Source of the DNA: Bacteroidota bacterium
GTDB lineage: Bacteria; Bacteroidota; Bacteroidia; Chitinophagales; Saprospiraceae
Assembly (NCBI GenBank): GCA_029557915.1
Contig: JAKQHS010000052.1
Span: 1 to 62,299, forward strand
DNA: 62,299 nt
Direction: 5' to 3'
This document shows positions 28,072 through 39,000 of the stretch, piece after piece. Positions within the stretch are counted from its first letter, which is position 1. Each line of letters starts with the position of its first letter. A program made the position numbers and the translations under genes. The notes beneath the pieces were generated by a model. That model did no database searches and was not told where the DNA came from. It worked only from the letters and a program-made list of their open reading frames with translations.

Positions 28072-28751
28072 CCGGAGCACTGATCCTCCTTGGCCTCTCC
28101 ATCCAGCTGAGAGGCCAGGATAAGTATACGGGCAATAATTATCGTCAGTTTGCGGGTAAAAACTATTATTTCGGACTTTCCCTCAGTTTTAACCAGTCCA
28201 CTTATAAACTATACCGTTCCAATTATTTTCTCAACCAGGACAGCCTGCTGGTCACCGAATCCCTTAAAAATCCGGGCTTCTCGGTCGGGATCATATCCAA
28301 TGTGAAATTCGGAAATCATTTCGATTTCCGGTTTATTCCCACCTTTTCCTTTGCCAACCGCAACATCCGGTACAGTGATGGCGTAGCGGAAATAGACCGC
28401 CGGATAGAATCCACCTTCCTCGAACTTCCCCTCCATGTCCGGTTTACCTCCCTCCCTTACAAGGACATGCGGGTCTTCGTGGTCGGAGGGATCAAGTATG
28501 CCTATGACATTTCCAATAAGTCGAGGACAAAAAAATTCGCCTCGCTGATCAAACTGGCCCCCAACGATTTCACAGCGGAAATCGGCGCCGGGATGCAGTT
28601 TTATTTTCCTTATTTTATTTTTTCCCCGGAGATCAAGTTTTCCCAGGGGATCGGCAATATCCTCATTTATAACGGCAACAATTCAGAATCTTCCGTGCTG
28701 GAGAAAATCCTCTCCAGAGCCCTGACCATTTCCTTCAACTTTGAAGGCTGA
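28044..28751 (+). CDS. porT: PorT-like outer-membrane protein of the type IX secretion system
   Basis: 235 residues: a signal peptide (ITGALILLGLSIQLRGQ) and a small beta-barrel (YYFGLSLSFNQSTYKLY, NVKFGNHFDFRFIPTFSFANRN, ELPLHVRFTSLPY, and a final strand ALTISFNFEG). The sequence style and the fixed ubiE-porT order match PorT, a component required for T9SS secretion and gliding. It overlaps ubiE by 28 nt and converges with acpH with a 17-nt overlap. A T9SS cargo protein is present at the right end of the window. Confidence 0.85.
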   Translation: MYSLSLRKITGALILLGLSIQLRGQDKYTGNNYRQFAGKNYYFGLSLSFNQSTYKLYRSNYFLNQDSLLVTESLKNPGFSVGIISNVKFGNHFDFRFIPTFSFANRNIRYSDGVAEIDRRIESTFLELPLHVRFTSLPYKDMRVFVVGGIKYAYDISNKSRTKKFASLIKLAPNDFTAEIGAGMQFYFPYFIFSPEIKFSQGIGNILIYNGNNSESSVLEKILSRALTISFNFEG

Positions 28752-29328
28752 GCCGGTACTGCTCGCTTGCCGCCTGGATCCTTGGAAAAACGAGATTAAA
28801 ATGGCGGATCAACTGAGGCAATAACCTTTCAAAATCCCCGGCGGCGCGGTCCAGGGCGTTTTCAAAATGAACCCTTCGTTTCAACATGGAAAAGGTGCCC
28901 GGCATGTGCTCCGGGGAAGAATAGGATTCCAAAAAATCGCGTTCGATCATCTGCCTGACCCTGCCGGCCAGATTTTCATTGACATTTTCAGGCAAATGCC
29001 GGATCAGGGTCCGGTAAGCATCCTGCCTGAACACTGGAAAAGAATGGTCGCTGTAACGATCCCAGTGCAGGTGCAGTAAATAATCGTAATAGATATCCGC
29101 GACCACCGGGGCATATTTGCCCTGGGTGGCCCGGATCATCCGGATCGATTCCCGGTAATCCGGATCCTCGTCCACCGTCCGGTCGATAAACAGGTGCAGC
29201 CTGATCCCTTCCCGGACGGAAGGAGGCAAGGATCTCTGTTCTGAAGGTTTGAGAAAATCGGTAATAAAATTTCCCACCATCCAGTCTTTCTGATCCCCCG
29301 AGAGCAGCAAATGAGCCAGGTGATTCAT
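28735..29328 (-). CDS. acpH: Acyl carrier protein phosphodiesterase
   Basis: About 197 residues with the AcpH pattern: MNHLAHLLLS at the start, VGNFITDFLK, GIRLHLFIDRTVDEDP, and YDYLLHLHWDRYSD. AcpH removes the 4'-phosphopantetheine group from acyl carrier protein. The start at 29328 is supported by a TAAGTTTG box 12 nt upstream on the minus strand; a longer in-frame start at 29385 would run through the divergent ychF promoter. The gene converges with porT. Confidence 0.88.
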   Translation of the reverse strand: MNHLAHLLLSGDQKDWMVGNFITDFLKPSEQRSLPPSVREGIRLHLFIDRTVDEDPDYRESIRMIRATQGKYAPVVADIYYDYLLHLHWDRYSDHSFPVFRQDAYRTLIRHLPENVNENLAGRVRQMIERDFLESYSSPEHMPGTFSMLKRRVHFENALDRAAGDFERLLPQLIRHFNLVFPRIQAASEQYRLSLQS

Positions 29329-29339
29329 TCGGATTACGG

Positions 29340-29377
29340 CAAACTTAGGTGCATTCCTATTACAAGGTGTACATTTG
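29340..29377. promoter_or_regulatory. Divergent acpH / ychF promoter region with palindrome
   Basis: Minus-strand TAAGTTTG at 29347-29340 precedes acpH, and plus-strand TACATTTG at 29370-29377 precedes ychF by 20 nt. The ychF box sits inside an inverted repeat AGGTG-N8-CACCT (about 29365-29382), which could be an operator or a chance palindrome. Confidence 0.55.
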
Positions 29378-29397
29378 CACCTCAAAAAAAAATAAAT

Positions 29398-30519
29398 ATG
29401 CCTTTAAGAGGAGGTATTGTGGGGCTGCCAAATGTCGGAAAATCGACCTTGTTCAATGCGCTCACGTCAGGCAAGGCCCTCGCTGCCAATTATCCTTTTG
29501 CAACCAAGGACCCGAATATCGGGATCATTGTGGTGCCCGATCCCCGCCTCGATGCACTGGCAAAATTGGTCAATCCCCAGAAAACCATCCCGAACACCAT
29601 CGAGATCGTGGATATTGCGGGCCTGATCAAAGGAGCCTCACAGGGAGAAGGCCTGGGCAACCAGTTTCTGGCCAATATCCGGGAAGTGGAGGCCATTGTT
29701 CATGTGGTGCGATGCTTTGAGGACGACAACGTCATTCATGTGGATGGTTCTGTGGACCCGGTCCGGGACAAGGAGATCATCGATATGGAACTCCTGTTCA
29801 AGGACATGGAGACCATGGACAAACGGATCGATCGTTTGAAAAAACAAGCCAAGGGAGCCAACAAAGAGGAACTCCGGCTGCTGGAATTGGCCGAAAACCT
29901 CAAAAAACACCTGGATGCAGGAAAAGCGGCCAGGACCTTTGAATGCGAAAAAAACGACCGTCCCTTAATCGACGATTTTTTCCTGCTCACCTCAAAGCCG
30001 GTGCTTTACGTATGCAATGTGGACGAGAAATCCATCCACAGCGGGAATAAACATACCCGGGCCCTGGAAGCCGTCGTCGCAAAAGAAAATCTCACGGCTA
30101 CCGGACATGCGCATTCCGAGATCATCCTCATCAGTGCCGAGATTGAGGCCCAGATCGCCCAGTTGGAGTCCATGGAAGAACGAAAAGAATTTCTGGAAGC
30201 CATGGGACTGGAAGAACCGGGAGTGAACCGGGTGATCCGCAGTTGTTATAAATTACTCAACCTGATCTCATACTTCACCGCCGGGGAAAAGGAAGTCAGG
30301 GCCTGGACGATCCACATCGGGGACCTGGCTCCCCAGGCTGCGGGTGTGATCCATTCGGATTTTGAGAAAGGTTTTATACGGGCTGAGGTCATCAGTTATG
30401 CCGATTATATTAAATACGGTTCGGAACACGCAGCCCGGGAAGCAGGCCGGCTGATGATCCAGGGTAAGGATTATGTGGTGCAGGACGGGGACGTCATGCA
30501 TTTTCGTTTTAATGTTTAA
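29398..30519 (+). CDS. ychF: Redox-regulated ATPase YchF/OLA1
   Basis: Obg-family P-loop NTPase that binds ribosomes and prefers ATP. Walker A is GLPNVGKST (residues 9-17). DIAGLIKGASQGEGLGNQFL is switch II, and NVDE replaces the usual NKxD guanine-specificity motif, as in YchF. A C-terminal TGS domain ends in GDVMHFRFNV. 373 residues from ATG 29398; an in-frame upstream ATG at 29311 lies beyond the promoter and is not used. Confidence 0.95.
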   Translation: MPLRGGIVGLPNVGKSTLFNALTSGKALAANYPFATKDPNIGIIVVPDPRLDALAKLVNPQKTIPNTIEIVDIAGLIKGASQGEGLGNQFLANIREVEAIVHVVRCFEDDNVIHVDGSVDPVRDKEIIDMELLFKDMETMDKRIDRLKKQAKGANKEELRLLELAENLKKHLDAGKAARTFECEKNDRPLIDDFFLLTSKPVLYVCNVDEKSIHSGNKHTRALEAVVAKENLTATGHAHSEIILISAEIEAQIAQLESMEERKEFLEAMGLEEPGVNRVIRSCYKLLNLISYFTAGEKEVRAWTIHIGDLAPQAAGVIHSDFEKGFIRAEVISYADYIKYGSEHAAREAGRLMIQGKDYVVQDGDVMHFRFNV

Positions 30520-30719
30520 AGAAGGGGATGACCAGGTAAGGGTTCTCCCGGGTTGAAACAATTGCCGTAAAAGCCTCCCGTGGATTTCGTATCCCGCGAT
30601 GACCCATTTCATTATTTGGCATCGTAGAAGCCTTTATGAATGTTTGGGATGGTCTTCGCCTTTTCTTGGCGGTTAAGGAATTTAGCATAATATTTGAAAG
30701 ATCACCGGGAAATTGATTT

Positions 30720-32396
30720 ATGGAATTGAATAAATACAGCAAACACGTCACCCAGGACCCCTCTCAACCGGCAGCCCAGGCCATGCTTCACGGGATCGGG
30801 CTTTCGGATACGGACATGAAAAAACCGCAGATCGGCATTGCCAGCACCGGATGGGAAGGCAATCCCTGCAACATGCACCTCAATGGAATCGCCGCTTCCA
30901 TAAAAGGTAAAATCAATGAAGAGGGCATGATCGGCCTTATTTTTCATGCCATTGGCGTCAGTGACGGGATTTCCATGGGAACTGACGGGATGCGGTATTC
31001 CCTGCCCTCCAGAGATATTATAGCCGATTCCATAGAGACCGTAGTTTCAGCACAGTGGTACGATGGGCTGGTCACCGTGGTGGGCTGTGACAAAAACATG
31101 CCCGGGGCCCTGATGGCCATGGCCAGGCTCAACCGGCCATCCATCCTGGTCTATGGAGGGACCATTGCCCCCGGTTTTTACCAGGGCAAAAAGCTTGATG
31201 TCGTCTCCGCTTTTGAAGCCCTCGGCCAGAAAGTCAATGGAATGATCACCGAAGAAGACTTGCAGGAGGTGATCCATCGCGCCATACCCGGAGCGGGGGC
31301 TTGCGGAGGCATGTACACGGCAAACACCATGTCCTCGGCTATTGAAGCCCTGGGAATGGCCCTCCCCGGAAATTCATCCAACCCTGCAGTTTCCGAAGCA
31401 AAAAGACTTGAAAGTCAGGATATTGCAAAGGCCATATTTAACCTGATTGAAAAAGACATCAGGCCCAGGGATATCCTCACACAGGAAGCCTTTGAAAACG
31501 CGATCACCCTGACCATGGTCCTGGGAGGATCCACCAATGCGGTGCTGCACCTGATCGCGATCGCCCGGGCTGCAAGCGTAGACCTTACCATCGATGATTT
31601 TCAGCGGATCAGTGAACGGACCCCTTTCCTGGCAGATCTTAAACCCAGCGGAAAATACGTCATGCAGGACCTCCATGAAATAGGCGGTACCCCTGCCGTG
31701 TTAAAAATGTTATTGGATGCCGGTCGTTTGCACGGGGACTGCCTCACCGTGACCGGCAAAACCCTGGCGGAAAACCTGGCCTCGGCACCCAGTCTGCCTG
31801 CGGGACAGGACATTATCCGGCCCTGGGACAGCCCCATTAAATCTACCGGACATATTCAGATCCTATATGGTAATCTTGCCCCGGGAGGGGCTGTGGCCAA
31901 GATCACCGGAAAAGAAGGGGAATTATTTGAAGGCCCGGCCCATGTCTTTGATGAAGAGAAAGATCTTAACCAAGCCATACTGGATAAAAAAATCAAGCCC
32001 GGTGAAGTCATTGTCATCCGCTACTGCGGGCCCAAAGGGGCCCCGGGCATGCCGGAAATGCTCAAACCTACCAGTGCCCTGATGGGTGCGGGACTGGGTG
32101 ATAAGGTCGCCCTCATCACCGATGGGCGTTTCAGCGGAGGCACCCATGGATTTGTGATCGGGCACGTCACCCCGGAAGCCCAGGAAGGGGGCGCGATCGC
32201 CCTCGTCAAAAATGGCGATATCATCCGCCTGGACATTAAGAATCACAGCATGGATGTGCTCCTTTCCGACGAAGAGATCAGCCGCCGCATGCGCTTGTGG
32301 ACCAAACCACCCCTTAAGGCCAATTCCGGAATTTTAAAAAAATACGCCATGACCGTCTCCTCCGCGAGCGAAGGTTGCGTCACGGACGAATTTTGA
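30720..32396 (+). CDS. ilvD: Dihydroxy-acid dehydratase
   Basis: Dehydrates 2,3-dihydroxy-isovalerate and -methylvalerate in valine/isoleucine synthesis. The three iron-sulfur ligands are C50 (EGNPCNMH), C123 (VGCDKNMPG) and C195 ([13 protein letters not shown]), the [2Fe-2S]-type set of IlvD. 558 residues, standard length. First gene of ilvD-ilvB-ilvN-ilvC; the next gene starts 24 nt downstream. The 200-nt gap before it contains a 26-codon open frame (30636-30716) that ends 3 nt before this ATG. Confidence 0.96.
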   Translation: MELNKYSKHVTQDPSQPAAQAMLHGIGLSDTDMKKPQIGIASTGWEGNPCNMHLNGIAASIKGKINEEGMIGLIFHAIGVSDGISMGTDGMRYSLPSRDIIADSIETVVSAQWYDGLVTVVGCDKNMPGALMAMARLNRPSILVYGGTIAPGFYQGKKLDVVSAFEALGQKVNGMITEEDLQEVIHRAIPGAGACGGMYTANTMSSAIEALGMALPGNSSNPAVSEAKRLESQDIAKAIFNLIEKDIRPRDILTQEAFENAITLTMVLGGSTNAVLHLIAIARAASVDLTIDDFQRISERTPFLADLKPSGKYVMQDLHEIGGTPAVLKMLLDAGRLHGDCLTVTGKTLAENLASAPSLPAGQDIIRPWDSPIKSTGHIQILYGNLAPGGAVAKITGKEGELFEGPAHVFDEEKDLNQAILDKKIKPGEVIVIRYCGPKGAPGMPEMLKPTSALMGAGLGDKVALITDGRFSGGTHGFVIGHVTPEAQEGGAIALVKNGDIIRLDIKNHSMDVLLSDEEISRRMRLWTKPPLKANSGILKKYAMTVSSASEGCVTDEF

Positions 32397-32420
32397 TTTT
32401 TACATTACAATAAAAATAAT

Positions 32421-34178
32421 ATGTCTTCAATAACCCAACCCTTGCAGGAGACCAGCCCTGAAACCCAGGCCGAAGTCATGATCAGCGGTGCCGAAGCCAC
32501 TATGCGTTGCCTGATTGCCGAAGGGGTGGAAACCATTTTCGGTTATCCCGGAGGGGCTATAATGCCCATTTACGATGCCTTATTCCATCACCAGCATGAA
32601 GTCAATCATATCCTGGTCAGGCATGAGCAGGGGGCCATTCACGCCGCCCAGGGTTACGCGCGCGCCAGCGGCCGGACCGGGGTGGTTTTCGCCACCAGCG
32701 GCCCGGGGGCGACCAACCTGGTCACCGGGCTGGCCGATGCCATGATCGACAGCACTCCATTGGTGTGCATTACAGGTCAGGTATTCGCGCATTTGCTGGG
32801 AACGGATGCCTTCCAGGAGACCGACGTGATGAATATTACCACACCCATCACCAAGTGGAACTACCAGGTCACGGAAGCGCATGAAATCCCTGTGGTCCTG
32901 GCCAAAGCTTTCTACCTGGCCGGAAGCGGCCGTCCCGGGCCGGTGCTTATCGACATCACCAAGAATGCCCAGATCCAGGCCTTCTCCTTCCCCGCTTATG
33001 AAAAATGCAAACATATCCGCAGCTACCGGCCAAAACCGGTGATCCGGCCGGAATATATCAAAGAGGCTGCCAAGCTCATAGACCAGGCTGAAAGGCCCCT
33101 GGTCATCTTTGGACAGGGGGTGATCCTCGGCAAGGCCGAAAAAGAATTCGATACCTTTCTTGAAAAATCCGGGCTCCCGGCAGCCTGGACCATACTGGGG
33201 ATGAGCGCCATCCCTACCGATCATCCGAATGCCGTGGGTATGCTGGGCATGCATGGCAATTACGGACCCAATCTACTCACCAATGAATGCGATGTCCTGA
33301 TCGCCGTGGGGATGCGTTTCGATGACCGGGTGACGGGACGACTGGATAAATATGCCAAGCAGGCTAAAATCATCCATCTCGATATCGATCCATCGGAAAT
33401 CGATAAAAACGTGAAGACGACGGTCCCGGTTTGGGGAGACTGCAAAGAGACCCTTCCCATGCTCACCGATGCCATCCAGCGGAAATCCTATCCGGATTGG
33501 TTGAAAAAATTCAAAGAGTGCCTGGAGCAGGAAGAATCCAAGGTGATCCGGAAAGAGCTCAATCCTTCCCAGGAAATCCTCACTATGGGCGAGGTGATCA
33601 ACATACTCAACTCGCTCACCGGCGGCAACGCGATCCTGGTCACGGATGTGGGCCAGCACCAGATGGTCACCTGCCGCTATGCCAAATTTCAGGACAGCCG
33701 CAGCAACATCACCAGCGGGGGCCTGGGCACCATGGGTTTTGCCTTGCCGGCCGCCATCGGGGCCAAATACGGGGCCCCACACCGGGAAGTCGTGGCCATC
33801 ATCGGGGACGGAGGATTTCAGATGACCATGCAGGAACTGGGCACCATCATGCAATTTAAACCCAAAATAAAAATCATCATTCTCAACAATAATTTCCTGG
33901 GTATGGTCCGCCAGTGGCAGGAATTGTTTCATGAAAACCGCTACAGTTTTGTGGATATCAGCAGCCCGGATTATGTCCAGGTGGCCCAGGGCTACGGCAT
34001 CCGGGCCAGAAGCGTATCGGAACGAAAGGACCTCGAACCGGCCTTAAAAGAAATGATGGGGTCGGAAGGGACTTATCTCCTGGAAGTCCAGGTAGGAAAA
34101 GAAAACAATGTATTTCCCATGGTGCCCCAGGGAAGAGGGGTGGCCGAAGTCGTCTTATGCAAGGAAGACCTTTTATAA
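32421..34178 (+). CDS. ilvB: Acetolactate synthase, large subunit
   Basis: Thiamine-diphosphate enzyme that condenses pyruvate to acetolactate or acetohydroxybutyrate. N-terminal TPP domain with EGVETIFGYPGGAIMPIYDA (catalytic Glu in HEQGAIHAAQGYA), a central FAD-binding domain, and the C-terminal GDGGFQM to NNNFLGMVRQWQ thiamine motif. 585 residues. The regulatory subunit gene ilvN follows after 20 nt. Confidence 0.96.
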   Translation: MSSITQPLQETSPETQAEVMISGAEATMRCLIAEGVETIFGYPGGAIMPIYDALFHHQHEVNHILVRHEQGAIHAAQGYARASGRTGVVFATSGPGATNLVTGLADAMIDSTPLVCITGQVFAHLLGTDAFQETDVMNITTPITKWNYQVTEAHEIPVVLAKAFYLAGSGRPGPVLIDITKNAQIQAFSFPAYEKCKHIRSYRPKPVIRPEYIKEAAKLIDQAERPLVIFGQGVILGKAEKEFDTFLEKSGLPAAWTILGMSAIPTDHPNAVGMLGMHGNYGPNLLTNECDVLIAVGMRFDDRVTGRLDKYAKQAKIIHLDIDPSEIDKNVKTTVPVWGDCKETLPMLTDAIQRKSYPDWLKKFKECLEQEESKVIRKELNPSQEILTMGEVINILNSLTGGNAILVTDVGQHQMVTCRYAKFQDSRSNITSGGLGTMGFALPAAIGAKYGAPHREVVAIIGDGGFQMTMQELGTIMQFKPKIKIIILNNNFLGMVRQWQELFHENRYSFVDISSPDYVQVAQGYGIRARSVSERKDLEPALKEMMGSEGTYLLEVQVGKENNVFPMVPQGRGVAEVVLCKEDLL

Positions 34179-34198
34179 AACACGTCAAATCTAAATTT

Positions 34199-34789
34199 AT
34201 GCTCCAACAGGAATATACGATCACCGTCTACACGGAAAACCAGATTGGCCTGCTCAACCGGATCGCCATCATATTCTCCAGGCGAAAAATCAATGTGGAA
34301 AGCCTGAACACCTCTCCCAGCGAAATCGACTCCGTCCACCGGTTCAACATCGTGATTACCGAAACGGAGGAGGTGGTGCGCAAACTGTGCAGGCAAATCG
34401 AAAAGCAGGTGGATGTGCTGAAGGCCTATTACAACAACAATGAAGAAATCGTGTGGCAGGAACTGGCCCTCTACAAAGTGTCCACGGATGTCATCGCCAC
34501 CGAGGTCAAGGTGGAGCGTCTGTTGAGCCAGTATGGGGCCCGGGTGGTCGTCATCCGGAAAGATTATACCGTATTCAGCGTAACCGGTCACCGGGAAGAA
34601 ACCGACCGGCTGATCCAGGTGCTCGAGCCTTATGGACTGATCGAGTTTGTACGCAGTGCGCGGGTCGCGATCATAAAAAGCAGCGAAGGCTTCCACCGGA
34701 AGCTCACCCAGTTTGAATACCGGGAACCGGCATCCGATGTCGTGGAAAACGAATTCCTCAACCAGCAGGAAAAGGTTTTCAGCATGTAA
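34199..34789 (+). CDS. ilvN: Acetolactate synthase, small (regulatory) subunit
   Basis: 196 residues with two domains: an N-terminal ACT domain (YTITVYTENQIGLLNRIAII, RRKINVESLNTSP) that binds valine for feedback inhibition, and a C-terminal ALS_ss_C-type domain (KVSTDVIATEVKVERLLSQ). I start at ATG 34199; the longer frame from 34157 would overlap the ilvB end and lacks family support. Third in the operon. Confidence 0.93.
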   Translation: MLQQEYTITVYTENQIGLLNRIAIIFSRRKINVESLNTSPSEIDSVHRFNIVITETEEVVRKLCRQIEKQVDVLKAYYNNNEEIVWQELALYKVSTDVIATEVKVERLLSQYGARVVVIRKDYTVFSVTGHREETDRLIQVLEPYGLIEFVRSARVAIIKSSEGFHRKLTQFEYREPASDVVENEFLNQQEKVFSM

Positions 34790-34834
34790 GCCGGACCAGG
34801 CAGCATTTTCTAATTTTTAAATCATAAACTGTAA

Positions 34835-35881
34835 ATGGCAAAACTAAACTTTGGCGGAGTAGAAGAGAATGTGGTTACCCGCGATGAATTTTCACTGGCC
34901 CACGCCCGTGAAGTGTTGAAAGAGGAGACGATCGCGATCATCGGATACGGGGTCCAGGGCCCCGGCCAGGCCCTGAACCTGAGGGACAATGGGTTTAACG
35001 TGATTGTAGGGCAGCGCAGCCCCTCTCCCACCTGGGACAAGGCGATCCGGGACGGATTTGAACCGGGCAAAACCCTTCTTTCCATTGAAGAGGCCGTTCA
35101 AAGAGGCACGATCGTTCAATATCTGCTTTCCGACGCCGCCCAGATCGCGGCCTGGCCTGCGGTGAAGCCCCTGCTGACCAAAGGCAAGGCCCTCTATTTT
35201 TCACATGGATTCGGCATCACGTATAAGGAACGCACCGGCATCATTCCCCCGCCGGATGTGGATGTGATCCTGGTGGCGCCAAAAGGTTCAGGCACCAGCC
35301 TCCGCCGCATGTTCCTGCAGGGAAGAGGCCTCAATTCGAGTTATGCCATTTTCCAGGACGCCACGGGCAAGGCCAAGGACCGGGTGGTCGCCCTAGGGAT
35401 CGGCATCGGCTCGGGATATCTTTTTGAAACCACCTTCCAAAAGGAAGTATTCAGCGACCTCACCGGCGAACGCGGCACCCTGATGGGCGCCATCCAGGGA
35501 ATATTCGAAGCCCAGTACACCACCCTCAGAAGGCATGGCCACTCCCCTTCCGAGGCCTTTAACGAGACCGTCGAAGAGCTGACCCAAAGCCTCATGCCAC
35601 TGGTTGCCGAAAACGGGATGGACTGGATGTATGCCAATTGCAGCACGACCGCCCAGCGGGGCGCCCTGGACTGGAAAAACCGCTTCCGGGACGCGACGGC
35701 CCCGGTTTTCGAAGAATTATACAATTCGGTGGCGCGCGGAGACGAGGCCCAGCGTTCTATAGACAGCAACAGTCAGCCGGATTACCGGGCGAAGTTGGAA
35801 GTGGAACTGGCCGAACTCAGAAATTCCGAGATGTGGCAGGCAGGAAAGGTCGTGCGCAGCCTGAGGCCGGAAAAACAATAA
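34835..35881 (+). CDS. ilvC: Ketol-acid reductoisomerase
   Basis: Mg2+- and NADPH-dependent isomerisation and reduction of acetohydroxyacids. Rossmann motif GYGVQGPGQALNLRD near residue 33, then APKGSGTSLRRMF, and the catalytic acidic residues of the helical domain in SDLTGERGTLMGAIQGIFEA. 348 residues. Last gene of the ilv operon, 45 nt after ilvN and followed by a clear terminator. No leu or ilvA gene follows. Confidence 0.95.
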   Translation: MAKLNFGGVEENVVTRDEFSLAHAREVLKEETIAIIGYGVQGPGQALNLRDNGFNVIVGQRSPSPTWDKAIRDGFEPGKTLLSIEEAVQRGTIVQYLLSDAAQIAAWPAVKPLLTKGKALYFSHGFGITYKERTGIIPPPDVDVILVAPKGSGTSLRRMFLQGRGLNSSYAIFQDATGKAKDRVVALGIGIGSGYLFETTFQKEVFSDLTGERGTLMGAIQGIFEAQYTTLRRHGHSPSEAFNETVEELTQSLMPLVAENGMDWMYANCSTTAQRGALDWKNRFRDATAPVFEELYNSVARGDEAQRSIDSNSQPDYRAKLEVELAELRNSEMWQAGKVVRSLRPEKQ

Positions 35882-35908
35882 AAGATTCTTTTTAGATAGA
35901 TATGATTG

Positions 35909-35941
35909 GAAAAGGCTCCGGGGTGATCTGGGGCCTTTTTG
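35909..35941 (+). terminator. Rho-independent terminator of the ilv operon
   Basis: AAAAGGCTCC pairs with GGGGCCTTTT (one U-G pair) around a short loop, followed by T. It lies about 28 nt after the ilvC stop codon. Confidence 0.8.
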
Positions 35942-36096
35942 TTAGGGATCAGTAGTCAGGAACAGGATCAAGGATTGTATGCCTGAAATTCAACTTTGTT
36001 CGGGGTAAATAAAAAATTCAAATTAAATTAAAGCAAGGATTGACCTAGCCGGTGGAGACAGCGGATGCGTCTGCGGCTTAGCCCTGAATCACTGCA

Positions 36097-39000
36097 ATGA
36101 GATATCTTGTTTTTCTGGTATTGCTTTTTATCGCCTCAGTCCATTCTGAGCTCGCGGATAATCAAAACAACTTTCAACAAGCTTTTCCGGAATATCTAAA
36201 AGCAGCTGCCCTGGAAGCGGATGTTCTCATGGACAAGGCCGATTCCCTGTTGTTTCACCACCAAAATGATTCAGCCACGTTTTATTTCATGCTGGCCTTG
36301 CCGATACTTGAAAAATTAACCGCTCAGACCCGGGATTCGATGACCTGGCTGAAATATGCCACGACCCTGTACAATTTGGGTTACACTACCCAGGAATCAT
36401 TTGAAATGGATTCCAGCCAGCATTACCTGAATCGGTGCCTGACCGCAACGCAGGAACGGTTTGGAAGAATTCACTTATTGACTACCCTGACGCTCAGGAA
36501 GATGGAAAAAAACTTTATGTTTAAAGGTGAATACAACAATTCGAGAAATCACATATTTGAGGGATTTGAGATCAGTCTGAAATTAAAAGATCAGAATCCT
36601 CTTTTCCTCGGGATGGCTTATCAGAACATGGCGTATCAGAATTTCCTCCTGAACGACCGGGAGAAAATGGAAATTTATTACAATAAGACGGAAGAAATTT
36701 ACGAATCGCTGTACCGGATTCAGGATCCCTCACCAAACGGTTCCGATACTGCCGGATGGCAATGGAAATTTCCCAATTCCATAGTGGCCTATTTCCCGAG
36801 GCATTACGTCGATTATCACCTGCGGACCGCATACAACCACCTGATGGTGGGCAGGATCCGCAATGCCCAATACAACTTCGATCAGGCCTACAACTGTTAC
36901 CTCCATCACCGGCAGGTTCAATCCATGATGAAGTTCAGGATAGACAATATCCGAGTCCATCTCCTCCTTTATAACGGATCATTTGAATCGGCCTTGAGAT
37001 TGGCCGATTCAACCATTGAATTTACCCGAAACGACACCGACAGGTATATTTTTATTGATGCCTACGAATCCAAAGCCCTGACTTATGAAACCATGGGTCG
37101 TTGGGAGGACGCGTTCCAGTGCATGAAAAAATGTTTCGATATCTACCGGCCCAAAGGAGACGAAGGCATCCTGTTATATATGCGCAGCAGGTTGGCTCAG
37201 CTTGCCTTAAATGCCAGGAGATTTGACTTCAGCCGGTCCATCGTGGACAGTATGATCGGCAAGTTTATGCCTGAGGTCCGCTGGGACCATCCGGAACCTG
37301 TGGAGTGGACCGGGCGGGAAATATACATACTCAAAAACATGCTCCCTTTATTGAAGCATAAATTTTTAATTGAGATGGCTTCCCTGTCAAACCGGTTTGA
37401 TCCGGGGGAGGCGATGAAAACATTAAAAATATTCAATGCCATCCATGAAGCTACCGTCTCTTTGCACGAAAGAACCTATACCGATGTCAACCGCCTGGTG
37501 CACGAGCGCGATCACCACCTTCTATACGAAAAAGCCATAGAGCTGACCCAAAAATTATTCGGCTATTCAGGGGATTCACGATTTTTACTGAAAGGGTTAA
37601 AATGGTCAGAGGCCAGCAAAAGCGTCATCCTCACCCGGGAGATGGTTGGACAGAATCAAAATCGGCCTTATGCATCATCGCGTACACAAAGGCAATTGGC
37701 AGACCTCCGCCGCAAGGTTAAAACCATTAACTATGAACTGGCAGAATTACATTTAAGGGACAGTGCCCAGGACTCTGAAATGCGCCTCCGATTGCAGGGC
37801 CGCCTGGCTGCCTTATATGGAGAAATGGAAATACTGAAGGAGCGGAATGTTAAGGAGTTGGAATCCGGACAGGCTAGCCAAATAAGAAATGAATATCCGA
37901 TTCAAACGGTCCGCCAAAACCTGAAGGAGGAGCAATCGGCCCTGATTGATTTTTTTTATGGCGACAGTCTGATCTCCATATACCTCCTGACCCCGGATAC
38001 CCTGATGAACGTGCAGTTGGTTAAGAGCCTTTCCTTCGATGAAACGGTTGAACGGTTTATTGACCATATAAAGATCCCGAAACCCAACAACCTGAAAGAA
38101 ATCGATTCCCTTGCACAAAAACTATATCAATTCCTTTTGGAACCTTTTGCGCCGTGGATTGCAGGTCTGAACCTCGTGATTATACCTGATGGCCTGCTTT
38201 GTTTCCTTCCTTTTGAATATCTGGTAACCCCTATCCGTGGATTTCAAGCTGTCCGATATGAATATTCAAGCGGACTTTATGTCAATAAACCCGGAATGGC
38301 CCCCCATAAACGGTATATGGGATTTGCCCCCGAATATTCCGGCAGGTCCACTTTCAATCAGAGCCGTGGGGATTCCATCCTGCTGGATGATATGTACTCC
38401 ACAAACCGGGCCAGCCTGGGATTTTTGAAATATAATGTCCCTGAGGTGCGGGAGTGTTCAAAAATATTGGAGGGACAAGGCTTTACAGGTAAGCAAATAA
38501 ATAAATCGCTCTTTTTCAGTCATGCCCGGCAGGCAGGCATCCTCCATCTCGCGCTCCATGCCCTGGCCAATGACCAAAATCCGGATTATTCGCAGTTGCT
38601 GCTAAATTCAGAGCAGGTGGATATGGATTTCGAACCCCTTTATGCCTACCAAATCAAAGAACTGGACCTCAACGCCGAGCTCGCCATCCTTAGCGCCTGC
38701 AATACCGGCGCCGGCAAATATCAGCACGGCAACGGAGTGGAATCCCTCGCCAAGGCCTTTAATCAAGCCGGATGCAATAACATCCTGATGTCTCTCTGGC
38801 CGGTCAATGACGCCAGCACCAAAGAAATTGTTGTCGGTTTCATCAAAAATCTGAAAAATGGCCTCGGAAAAGCGGACGCCCTGGCCAAAGCAAAACAAAA
38901 CTATCTCGCCGCAGCCCCGGAAGAAATGAAACATCCTTATTATTGGGCAGGGCTGGTATTGATCGGGGACAATGAGCCGATGTTTGGTCTGGGACCATGG

